64,000 nt of DNA, from positions 62,001 through 126,000 of the forward strand of contig CAIZZF010000001.1 of assembly GCA_903937385.1 (NCBI GenBank), in the 5' to 3' direction. This DNA is from an uncultured Holophagaceae bacterium (lineage in GTDB: Bacteria > Acidobacteriota > Holophagae > Holophagales > Holophagaceae). The position numbers were made by a program, and so were the translations under genes. Each line of letters starts with the position of its first letter. Positions within the stretch are counted from its first letter, which is position 1. The notes beneath the pieces are model-generated. The model saw only the letters and a list, made by a program, of their open reading frames with translations, was not told where the DNA came from and ran no database searches. Below, one piece after another: positions 33,286 to 40,847 of the stretch.

Positions 33286-34435
33286 GCCACTCGCCCTCCA
33301 AACCTGGAAGTTCCTGAAGTCCATCCAGCTCACCATCGTCCTGCTGGCCCTGCTCATGGCCCTCGTGGTGCTCTGCACCCTGGCCCAGGTGGAGATGGGC
33401 ACCGCCGGCGCCGTCAACGCCTACATGCGCAGCTTCATCGTGTGGCGGCAGTTCTCGGCCCTGCCCTTCCCGGTGCCGGTGTTCCCCGGCGCGGCCCTGG
33501 TCGGACTGCTCCTCACCATCAACCTGACGGGCAAGACCCTCGAGCTGAAGCGCACCTGGGCCAAGTCCGGCCTGTGGCTGATCCATGCGGGTCTCGTGGT
33601 GCTGTTCGCGGGTGAGTTCGTGGCCGGCATGCTGCAGGTGGACACCAACATGTCCATCGAGGTCGGCCAGACCGTCAACTACGTCCAGAGCTACAAGAGC
33701 ATGGAGCTGGCGGTCATCGATGTCACCGATCCCACCTGGGACGAGGTCTACTCCATCCCTGACTCCGAGCTCTCCCGGGGCGGGGCGATCCCCATCCCCG
33801 GCACGCCGCTCACCATGAACGTGAAGAAGTACTTTGCCAACGCCGAGCTCTCCAACCTCCCGGCCGGCCAGACCTCCATGGCCACCGCGGGCGTGGGTCC
33901 CGGCGTCCTCGTGGTCGAGCAGCCCACCGTCACCGCGGACGGCGAGATGAATCAGGCCTCGGCCTTCGTCGAGCCCGTGGCCGGTGGCCGCAGCTACGGA
34001 GTCTGGCTCGCCTCGGCGGCCATCGGCGCCCCCCAGTCCTTCACCCACGAGGGGCACACCTACCTCCTGACCATGCGCCTGCGCCGGCTGTACCTGCCCT
34101 ACGCCTTCACCCTCAAGCAGTTCCGGCACGACGTCTATCCCGGCACCGACATCCCCAAGAACTTCTCCAGCCTGGTCCAGGTGGTGAACCCCTCGCAGAA
34201 GGAATCCCGCGAGGTCCTGATCTACATGAACCAGCCCCTGCGCTACGAAGGCAAGACCTTCTACCAGGCGAGCTTTGGCAAGAACGATACGCTGTCCGTC
34301 CTTTCCGTGGTTGAAAATCCCGGCTGGCTTCTCCCGTATGTGTCCTGCGTGCTGGTCTCGATCGGCCTGCTCGTGCACTTCGCCATCGTCCTTCGCCGCT
34401 CCCTCAAGCGGCGGCAGGACAAGAAGGAGGCCTGA
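33278..34435 (+). CDS. resB: Cytochrome c biogenesis protein ResB (system II)
   Basis: A 385-residue membrane protein with N-terminal helices ([59 protein letters not shown]), a long periplasmic domain and a last helix (WLLPYVSCVLVSIGLLVHFAIVL) followed by KRRQDKK. LYMNQPLRYEGKTFYQASF-like sequence near residue 310 is typical of ResB. With CcsA it forms the haem delivery and ligation complex attaching haem to CxxCH motifs, needed for the many cytochromes at 246-5353. The start is read as TTG at 33278, eight bases before the end of the upstream lipoprotein stop. Confidence 0.9.
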   Translation: MIKPLALQTWKFLKSIQLTIVLLALLMALVVLCTLAQVEMGTAGAVNAYMRSFIVWRQFSALPFPVPVFPGAALVGLLLTINLTGKTLELKRTWAKSGLWLIHAGLVVLFAGEFVAGMLQVDTNMSIEVGQTVNYVQSYKSMELAVIDVTDPTWDEVYSIPDSELSRGGAIPIPGTPLTMNVKKYFANAELSNLPAGQTSMATAGVGPGVLVVEQPTVTADGEMNQASAFVEPVAGGRSYGVWLASAAIGAPQSFTHEGHTYLLTMRLRRLYLPYAFTLKQFRHDVYPGTDIPKNFSSLVQVVNPSQKESREVLIYMNQPLRYEGKTFYQASFGKNDTLSVLSVVENPGWLLPYVSCVLVSIGLLVHFAIVLRRSLKRRQDKKEA

Positions 34436-34437
34436 CC

Positions 34438-36210
34438 ATGAACTTCCTCACCAAGTACCTCTCCTGGATTGCGGGGGGCCTCGCCCTGGCCCTCGCCCTG
34501 ACCTTCGCCCTGCCCTCCGGCAAAGTCCGCGGCTTTGATGCCTCTGGCTTCGGCACCCTGCCCATCCTCGAGGGTGGCCGGGTCAAGCCCCTGGACTCCG
34601 TGGCCCGCAACTCCCTGCTGGTCATCCACAGCCGCCAGGGCTTCCGCCACGCCGGCCACAACGTGGGTCCTGACGAGTGGCTCCTGGACGTGCTGTTCCG
34701 GCCCCAGGTGGCCGATCAGCAGCCCATCTTCGTCATCGACGACCTGGACGTGCTGGGCCTCATCGGCGCCAAGCAGACCACGGCCCGCAACTACTTCAGC
34801 TTCTCGGAGCTGGGCCCCCACCTGGACGAGATCCAGAAGCAGGCCGCCACGGCCCAGCCCATCGCGCCTCAGAAGCGCACCCGCTTCCAGAGCTCCGTCA
34901 TCAACCTCTTCGAGCGGGTCTTCCTCTACTACAAGCTGCGCAACACCCTCCAGCTGGCCGGCTCGCCGGGGCTGGCCTGGGAGCTGCAGTCCCTGGGCAG
35001 CAAGGACGCCAGCCTCCGCCACCAGGACCTGGTCCAGCTGGCGCACTTCCGCATCCTGCCGCCCACCGCCGGGGCACCCCCCGAGGCCTGGCAGAGCGTG
35101 GGCCAGGCGCTCACCACCGCCAACATGGGCGGCCCCCTGCACCCTGGTCTGACGCCCCTGGCCAAGATGAATGCCGCCTACCTCAGCAACGACCCCGCCG
35201 GCTTCAACCAGGCTCTGGCGGACATGAACGGCCTGGTGAACACCCTCAAGCCCGACGCCCTCGGGCACTCCGGCCGCGAGGTGGTCTTCAACCGCTCCCA
35301 GCCCTTCTTCGTGGGCATGATCATCTTCCTGGCGTCCTTCATGGCCGCCTGCATCTCCTGGGTCTACAAGCCCGAGGTGCTGCGTCCCACGGCCTATGCC
35401 CTGCTGTTCTCCGGCGCCATCGTCCACACCCTGGGCCTCGCCGCCCGCATCATCCTCCAGGGCCGCCCCCCGGTGACCAACCTCTACTCCTCCGCCGTCT
35501 TCGTGGGCTGGGGCGTGGTGATCCTAGGCCTCCTCGTGGAGAAGATGTACCGCAAGGGCTTCGGCACCGCCATGGCCTCCATCTTCGGGTTCGCCTCGCT
35601 GATCGTGGCCCAGCACCTGGGCGAAGCCGGCGACACCATGGAGATGATGCGCGCCGTGCTGGACTCCAACTTCTGGCTCGCCACCCACGTGGTGACCATC
35701 ACCATCGGCTACTCGGGCACCTTCCTCGCTGGCGCCATCGCCATCGCCTACGGCGTGCGCAAGCACATCGTCGCCGTCCAGGACATCGAGACGGACCGCG
35801 TCCTTGCGGACATGGCCTACGGCATCATCTGCTTCGCCCTGTTCTTCAGCTTCGTGGGCACCGTGCTGGGCGGCATCTGGGCCGACCAGTCCTGGGGCCG
35901 CTTCTGGGGCTGGGATCCCAAAGAGAACGGCGCCCTGCTGATCGTGCTCTGGAACGCCATCATCCTCCACGCCCGCTGGGCCGGCTATGTGCGTGAGCGC
36001 GGCACCATGGTCATGGCGATCTTCGGCAACGTCATCACCGCCCTCTCCTGGTTCGGCGTGAACATGCTCGGCGTGGGCCTCCACTCCTACGGCTTCATGG
36101 ACCAGGCTTTCTGGGCCCTGACAGGCTTCTGTGCCAGCCAGCTCATCCTCATGGCCGTCACCTACGCGCCGCCCCGGTTCTGGCTGCCCAGGAACGATTC
36201 GCACGCCTGA
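34438..36210 (+). CDS. ccsA: Cytochrome c biogenesis protein CcsA/ResC (system II)
   Basis: A 590-residue protein. An N-terminal region of about 270 residues (one helix, then a soluble part starting at about residue 30) precedes the conserved CcsA membrane domain. The haem-handling WWD motif is WGRFWGWDPKENGALL near residue 490, flanked by His-containing helices (IVHTLGLAARI; THVVTITIGYSG; LHARWAGY; GLHSYGF). GGAGG lies seven bases before the ATG and only two bases separate it from resB, so they form one operon. A bidirectional terminator follows. Confidence 0.93.
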   Translation: MNFLTKYLSWIAGGLALALALTFALPSGKVRGFDASGFGTLPILEGGRVKPLDSVARNSLLVIHSRQGFRHAGHNVGPDEWLLDVLFRPQVADQQPIFVIDDLDVLGLIGAKQTTARNYFSFSELGPHLDEIQKQAATAQPIAPQKRTRFQSSVINLFERVFLYYKLRNTLQLAGSPGLAWELQSLGSKDASLRHQDLVQLAHFRILPPTAGAPPEAWQSVGQALTTANMGGPLHPGLTPLAKMNAAYLSNDPAGFNQALADMNGLVNTLKPDALGHSGREVVFNRSQPFFVGMIIFLASFMAACISWVYKPEVLRPTAYALLFSGAIVHTLGLAARIILQGRPPVTNLYSSAVFVGWGVVILGLLVEKMYRKGFGTAMASIFGFASLIVAQHLGEAGDTMEMMRAVLDSNFWLATHVVTITIGYSGTFLAGAIAIAYGVRKHIVAVQDIETDRVLADMAYGIICFALFFSFVGTVLGGIWADQSWGRFWGWDPKENGALLIVLWNAIILHARWAGYVRERGTMVMAIFGNVITALSWFGVNMLGVGLHSYGFMDQAFWALTGFCASQLILMAVTYAPPRFWLPRNDSHA

Positions 36211-36230
36211 CCCCAGCCATTCCATCGCTG

Positions 36231-36263
36231 AAAAACGGCACCCGGTTTCCGGGTGCCGTTTTT
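36231..36263. terminator. Strong bidirectional terminator between ccsA and the convergent gene
   Basis: A perfect 15-bp inverted repeat (36231-36245 with 36249-36263), arms AAAAACGGCACCCGG / CCGGGTGCCGTTTTT with a 3-base loop, gives A-tract, GC stem and T-tract in both directions. Confidence 0.95.
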
Positions 36264-36277
36264 CAGGTTGGGAAAAG

Positions 36278-36784
36278 CTAGTTGGTCTTGCGGGTCTGGG
36301 CCTCGAGATAGATGGAGAAGGCCTCGGGCTTGGCGGGCGGGGCGATCTCGAACCTGACCGTGACGAGACCTTCGGCCTTCTTCAGGTGGCTCAGGCGGAA
36401 GCGCGGGCCGGGGGCGGGCTCGCTGGTGAAGGCGACGCCGCCGGGCACCTCGACCACCCGGTAGCGGATGACGTGGCCTTCGTTATCCAGGTAGTGCGCC
36501 TTCAGCACGCCGCCCTCGCTGAAGAGGCTCATGAGGTCTTCGTGCCGGGAACCGGGCCGGTCCTTGGTGGCGGCCATGTCCGCGTGGCTGCGGCGCACCA
36601 GCACCTTGCCGTCCAGCTCGAAGCGGAACGACGCCGCCCCCGAGGTCTGTCCCGGCAGCCCCCCACCCTCACCAACCCACTCCCCCACCAGAAAGCGCAG
36701 CGGCGCGAAGGCATCCGCCGCTGGCGGCGCCTGCGCCAAGAGCACCGGGACCACCGCAACCAGGGCCAACATCGCTGCTCTCAT
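36278..36784 (-). CDS. Secreted hypothetical protein (lipocalin-like pattern)
   Basis: A 168-residue protein with a signal peptide (MRAAMLALVAVVPVLLAQA). The mature sequence begins with FAPLRFLVGEWVGEGGG, the L-x-x-L-x-G-x-W-x-G-x-G start seen in small beta-barrel families such as DUF1579 or lipocalin-like proteins, and continues with alternating strands (ASFRFELDGKVLVRRSHAD, VLKAHYLDNEGHVIRYRVV). No function is known. The start at 36784 is supported by GGAGG seven bases upstream. It is convergent with ccsA. Confidence 0.75.
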   Translation of the reverse strand: MRAAMLALVAVVPVLLAQAPPAADAFAPLRFLVGEWVGEGGGLPGQTSGAASFRFELDGKVLVRRSHADMAATKDRPGSRHEDLMSLFSEGGVLKAHYLDNEGHVIRYRVVEVPGGVAFTSEPAPGPRFRLSHLKKAEGLVTVRFEIAPPAKPEAFSIYLEAQTRKTN

Positions 36785-36837
36785 GGACACTCCTCCATTC
36801 CAGCTAGGATGACCGCAAAAGGGTCGCCCAAGTGGCC

Positions 36838-36870
36838 TCCCACAGGCGCCAAGAACGCCAAGAAATGCAT
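36838..36870. repeat. Fragment of a dispersed intergenic repeat (left)
   Basis: CACAGGCGCCAAGAACGCCAAGAAATGC is a type of oligopurine-rich repeat with 'GCCAAGAA' units. A related inverted stretch (GGCGCCTTCGTGTCTTTGTGGTGG) is at 37047-37070. They flank the cloverleaf-like structure. Confidence 0.4.
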
Positions 36871-36925
36871 GACCCCTTGGGTGGGGCCACGAGGCACGCA
36901 TCAGCGAGGGGCAGACAGCCTGACA

Positions 36926-37034
36926 GCACGGGTTGTATCCCGGGGGCGCCGGGGCTGCGCTTCTTGGGACGCGACTCCGGCGCCCCCGGGGTCACTTCCG
37001 GCTGAGCCGGAAGTCGCCTTCGGCGGACCCGTGC
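36926..37034. other. Cloverleaf-like nested inverted-repeat structure
   Basis: An outer perfect 8-bp stem GCACGGGT / ACCCGTGC (36926-36933 with 37027-37034) encloses three hairpins in a row: a perfect 14-bp stem (36939-36952 with 36977-36990, 24-base loop), a perfect 10-bp stem (36994-37003 with 37005-37014, 1-base loop) and a 4-bp stem (37015-37018 with 37022-37025). It lies in a 460-base gene-free gap. It does not look like a tRNA. It could be a structured RNA, a repetitive extragenic palindrome array or a mobile palindromic element. Confidence 0.6.
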
Positions 37035-37137
37035 GGGATGTGTCGGGGCGCCTTCGTGTCTTTGTGGTGGATCAGTTCATTACAACCCAGGCACCGGGCC
37101 GCAGGAATGGGACCATGGGGGCCAATTCCACTGCTTG

Positions 37138-37190
37138 ATTTATCGGTGTTCATCAGCTTTTTTAGGTGTTCATCGGTGGCTAAAGCTCGT
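37138..37190. repeat. Short direct repeat of an intergenic repeat type
   Basis: GGTGTTCATCAG and GGTGTTCATCGG occur about 24 bases apart, separated by a T-run. No gene lies in 36785-37243 apart from the repeat and hairpin structures described. Confidence 0.4.
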
Positions 37191-37243
37191 ATCGCCGAAG
37201 CCAGCGCAGCTCGTGCCCTACATCCCTGTGGAGGCGGCTGTTG

Positions 37244-38656
37244 TCAGGAAAGCCGAGTCGTTCCCAGGAGGCCGTCTGGATCCAGGTGCGCCTTGATCGC
37301 GCCGCTGACGGCCTTGACCGCAGCGGGGGTGTAGGCCTCGTAGAACCGCTGGTTGTGGGGGCCCACGCCGTGCTCGGCGCTGTAGCTGCCCTCGAAGCCC
37401 TTCACGGCTAGGTCGTAGATGCGGGCCTGGAGAACCGGCACCAGCTCCGCAGCGGGGATCGGCGCGCCAGCCTCGGTCCACACCAGGTTCAGGTGGGTGC
37501 CACCGTCGCCCCAGTGGCCGAAGTCGCAGCAGCGCACGAAGGGGAACTCCGCGGCCAGCAGGGCCCGGGCGGCGGCGGTGAAGGCGGCCATGCGGCTGCG
37601 GGGCACGCTGATGTCGAAGGCCAGCACCTTCCCCTCGGCCCGCAGGCCTTCGCTGATGTGGTGGCGGATGGCCCAGAAATCCTCGGGCTTGCCCATGAAG
37701 ACATCGGTGATGGCCTCGCCGGACTCTGTTTCGAGGAAGGCGCCGAGCCGCTCCTCCAGCAGCGCTGGCAGGTCCAGGGCCGTGGCGGGCAGGGTCGAGG
37801 CCAGCTCCACCAGCACGGAATAGGCCGGTGGCGGCGCGGCACCGAAGGGGTTCCGCAGCTGGTCGTGGTGCTTGAATACCGGTCCCATGGCCTCGGCGCT
37901 GATGGCCTCGAAGGCCGTGAAGACGTCGGCCAGATCCCGCTCCAGGGCCCGCAGCAGGGCCAGGGCGGCCTCCCCGGAGGCGCAGCCTACCAGGGCCGCA
38001 GCGCGCTGGCCGGGCACTGGCACCACCTGGACCACGGCCCCGGTGATGACGCCGAGGACCCCGCTGGTGCCCACAAACAGCTGCTTGGCATCCAGGCCGG
38101 TGTTGTTCTTGCGGAGCTGGTTCATGGCCTCCAGCACGGTGCCGTCGGCCAGGGCCACCTCGATCCCCAGCAGGTTGTGGCGCACGTCCCCGTACTTGAG
38201 CAGCCGCGTGCCGCCGGTGTTGGTGGCGATCATGCCACCGAGGGTAGGATCCGCGCCCAGGTCGATGGGGAACATCAGGCCGTGCTCGGCCAGGGCCGCA
38301 TTCAGGGCGCTGAGCAGCACGCCGCCGTCCACCCGGGCGGTGCGGTTGACGGGGTCGATCTCCAGGCGCTTATTCAGACGCTCGAGGCTCAGCACCGCCA
38401 TGCGGCCGCTGGCGTCTGGCGTGGAGGCACCCACCAGGCCCGTGTTGGCGCCCTGGGGCACCACGGCCACACCCGCGGCCCGGCAGGCGGCTAGGGTGGC
38501 CGCCACCTGCTCGGGCGTGGACGGACGCACCGCCAGCAGGGCCACGCCCTTGCCGTAGCGCCAGCCCTCCTGGTAGCGGACGAGGTCGTCCGGCTCCGTG
38601 AGCACGGCGTCATCGCCGAGCAGGTGGCGCAGTTCGGCCGCAAGGGGGCTGGTCAT
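37244..38656 (-). CDS. FAD-linked oxidase (GlcD / D-lactate dehydrogenase type)
   Basis: A 470-residue flavoprotein of the VAO family. The FAD-binding half has VRPSTPEQVAATLAACRAAGVAVVPQGANTGLVGAS, GADPTLGGMIATNTGGTRLLKYGDVRHNLLG and TGLDAKQLFVGTSGVLGVIT; the C-terminal half has the catalytic HWGDGGTHLNLV and AEHGVG. Such enzymes oxidise 2-hydroxyacids (D-lactate, glycolate, 2-hydroxyglutarate). Its ATG overlaps the murD stop (ATGA, 38653-38656), so it is translationally coupled to a cell-wall gene, an unusual partner. No iron-sulphur GlcF-like gene is adjacent. Confidence 0.9.
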   Translation of the reverse strand: MTSPLAAELRHLLGDDAVLTEPDDLVRYQEGWRYGKGVALLAVRPSTPEQVAATLAACRAAGVAVVPQGANTGLVGASTPDASGRMAVLSLERLNKRLEIDPVNRTARVDGGVLLSALNAALAEHGLMFPIDLGADPTLGGMIATNTGGTRLLKYGDVRHNLLGIEVALADGTVLEAMNQLRKNNTGLDAKQLFVGTSGVLGVITGAVVQVVPVPGQRAAALVGCASGEAALALLRALERDLADVFTAFEAISAEAMGPVFKHHDQLRNPFGAAPPPAYSVLVELASTLPATALDLPALLEERLGAFLETESGEAITDVFMGKPEDFWAIRHHISEGLRAEGKVLAFDISVPRSRMAAFTAAARALLAAEFPFVRCCDFGHWGDGGTHLNLVWTEAGAPIPAAELVPVLQARIYDLAVKGFEGSYSAEHGVGPHNQRFYEAYTPAAVKAVSGAIKAHLDPDGLLGTTRLS

Positions 38657-39981
38657 GAGGCGCTCCAGGCGTGGATCAGGGCTTCGAAGCGGTCGCCCCG
38701 CTGCTCGAAGTTGTCGAACTGATCGAAGCTCGCGCAGGCCGGACTGAGCAGCACCTGGTCGCCGGGCTGGGCCAGGGCCAGGGCCGCCTGCACCGCATCG
38801 TTGAAGACCGGCACCACTTCGTGCGGCAGATCGCCCAGTTCCTGCGTGAGCTGCGGGATCGCCTCGCCCAGGAAGACCAGGCGCCGCAGCTTGCCCACCA
38901 GGGCTCCGCGCAGGGGCTCGTAGCTGGTGCCCTTGTCCGTGCCGCCGAGCAGCAGCACCAGGGGCCCCGGCAGGGCGTGGATGGCCGTCAGCGTGGCGTC
39001 CACGTTGGTGCCCTTGGAGTCGTTGTAGGCCCGCACGCCGCCCTTCTCGCCGCAGAAGGCCAGGCGGTGGGCCAGGCCCGGATAGGTCCGCAGGCCCGCG
39101 CGAAGGCCCTCCAGGGAGGCGCCGGCGTGCCGGGCCAGGAGGCTCGCCGCCAGGGCGTTCTCGACGTTGTGGTCGCCGGGGATGAGCAACTCCGAGCGGT
39201 TGAGCAGAGCCTCGCCGTGGAGGAACAGCTGGCCCGACCCATCGCACCAGGCCTCGCAGGGCGACCAGCCGAAGCGCGCAGTCTGCCCGGCGCCGGGCGC
39301 ACCCTCCCCCAGCTTCGCGTGCGCCATGGGCAGCACCCGCAGGTCGTCCGCGGCTTGCCGCTCGAAGATCCGCAACTTGGTCTGGCGGTAGGCCTCCATG
39401 GTGCCGTGGCGGTCCAGGTGGTCCGGAGTCAGGTTGAGGAAGGCTGCTGCTTCGGCATGAAAGGCCTGAATCGACTCCAGCTGGTAGCTGCTCAGCTCCA
39501 CCACGAAGGTCGTGTCCGCAGGCGCCGACTGGGCTGCTTCCAGGACCGGTGTCCCGAGGTTGCCGCAGGCCGCGGCTGAGTGCCCCGCGGCCCTCAGCAG
39601 GAAGGCCGTCAGATCCGTGGTGGTGCTCTTCCCGTTGGTGCCGGTGATGGCCAGCACTTGGCCAGCGCCGGGCCGTGCGCGAATCACGCGGTGCGCCAGC
39701 TCGACCTCGCCGAGGACCGGGATGCCCCGGCGGAGCGCCTCCGCCACGAAGGGCGCCGTGCGGGGAATGCCAGGGCTGATGACCAGCTCCTCACAGGCCT
39801 CCAGCAGCGCCAGCGGGTGGTCACCCCAGACGCCGGCGACCCTGGCCCTGGTCAGCTCGAGCTCCAGCTCCGGACTCGGCTCCGGACGCAGGTCCGTGAT
39901 CACCACGGAGCGTCCCTGCCCCGCGAGGAAACGGGCTGCCGCCAGTCCTGATCGTCCTGCTCCCATGACCACGGTGCGCAT
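38653..39981 (-). CDS. murD: UDP-N-acetylmuramoyl-L-alanine--D-glutamate ligase
   Basis: A 442-residue cytoplasmic Mur ligase adding D-Glu to UDP-MurNAc-L-Ala using ATP. Motifs: N-terminal VVMGAGRSGLAAARFLA, P-loop ITGTNGKSTTTDLTAF, the ELSSYQLE segment specific to MurD, LNLTPDHLDRHGT, the NVENALAA motif, and YNDSKGTNVDAT. GGAGG is four bases before the ATG. It follows mraY in the cluster but is separated from it by an EAL gene on the other strand, so it probably has its own promoter in the 110 bases between 39982 and 40091. Confidence 0.96.
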   Translation of the reverse strand: MRTVVMGAGRSGLAAARFLAGQGRSVVITDLRPEPSPELELELTRARVAGVWGDHPLALLEACEELVISPGIPRTAPFVAEALRRGIPVLGEVELAHRVIRARPGAGQVLAITGTNGKSTTTDLTAFLLRAAGHSAAACGNLGTPVLEAAQSAPADTTFVVELSSYQLESIQAFHAEAAAFLNLTPDHLDRHGTMEAYRQTKLRIFERQAADDLRVLPMAHAKLGEGAPGAGQTARFGWSPCEAWCDGSGQLFLHGEALLNRSELLIPGDHNVENALAASLLARHAGASLEGLRAGLRTYPGLAHRLAFCGEKGGVRAYNDSKGTNVDATLTAIHALPGPLVLLLGGTDKGTSYEPLRGALVGKLRRLVFLGEAIPQLTQELGDLPHEVVPVFNDAVQAALALAQPGDQVLLSPACASFDQFDNFEQRGDRFEALIHAWSAS

Positions 39982-40091
39982 GCCGCCTCCTGTTCTAGCG
40001 TAGCCCGAATCCGGGATTCAGCCGCAGGGCGGGACGCGACCCGGGACACCGCGCTACACTTGCACAGGAGCCTTGCGCGAACGGAGTCGAC

Positions 40092-40847
40092 ATGTCGAAG
40101 GGCATCCTGGAGAGCATGCTGAGCGGGGAAGGCGTCATTGCCTCGCACGTGCAGCCTGTCTATCGCCTCCTCGACAACCGGCTGGTGGCGCGGGAATACC
40201 TGGCCCGGCACCTGGATGCCAATGGCGTCGCGCATCCCGTGGGTCCCCTGCTGCAGGATCCCCGCCTCTCGCCGCAGGACCGCCTGACCCTGGATCTCCT
40301 GTTCCTGGACTCCACCTTCCAGACCCTGGCCAGCGCGGGGGACGACACCTACCTCCACTTCGTGAACCTGGAGCCGGTCAGCCTGGAGGCCCCCGGCTTC
40401 TGGCAGAGCCTCCCCGCCTGGCTGGAGGCCCTGCCCTTCAGCCCTGAGCTGGTGGTCATGGAGTTCACGGAGTCCCAGGGTGTCCATGATCTGGAGGCCC
40501 TGCAGGCCTATGCGGGGCGGCTGCGGGACTTGGGCCTCCGCGTGGCCGTGGACGATCTGGGCGCGGGCGTGGCCAGCCTCAGCCACATGGCCCAGCTGGC
40601 GCCGGACTTCATCAAGGCCGATCGCAGTCTCGTCCACAACGCGCACCGCCGGCCCTACCAGGCGGCCCTGCTGAACGCCCTGGCCCACTTCGCCACGGCC
40701 ATGCGCATCGGCTTCATCGCCGAGGGCATCGAGAACCTGGAGGAGCTGGAAGCGGTCATGGACGCGGGCGTGCCCTGGGGCCAGGGCTTCATCCTGGGCC
40801 AGCCGTGGCCCAGCCGGCCCCGCCCTATCGCAGCTTCAGCGAGCTGA
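40092..40847 (+). CDS. EAL-domain protein (cyclic-di-GMP phosphodiesterase candidate)
   Basis: A 251-residue stand-alone EAL domain. Catalytic positions look retained: E in AREYLAR (EAL motif as EYL), N in FVNLEP, E in VMEFTES, the DD pair in VDDLGAG, K in FIKADRS, E in IAEGIEN and Q in GQGFILGQP. It may therefore hydrolyse c-di-GMP, though the altered EAL and DFG motifs make activity uncertain. No sensory domain is attached. GGAG precedes the ATG. It is oriented against the mur genes, divergent from murD, and its 3' end overlaps the mraY 3' end by 23 bases. Confidence 0.85.
   Translation: MSKGILESMLSGEGVIASHVQPVYRLLDNRLVAREYLARHLDANGVAHPVGPLLQDPRLSPQDRLTLDLLFLDSTFQTLASAGDDTYLHFVNLEPVSLEAPGFWQSLPAWLEALPFSPELVVMEFTESQGVHDLEALQAYAGRLRDLGLRVAVDDLGAGVASLSHMAQLAPDFIKADRSLVHNAHRRPYQAALLNALAHFATAMRIGFIAEGIENLEELEAVMDAGVPWGQGFILGQPWPSRPRPIAASAS

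Noticed and set aside
36926-37034. tRNA gene or integron attC site
   Set aside because: The cloverleaf shape is suggestive, but arm lengths (8, 14, 10, 4 bp), the 24-base loop and absence of TpsiC, anticodon or CCA features exclude a tRNA, and the core GTTRRRY/RYYYAAC boxes of attC sites are missing with no integrase nearby.
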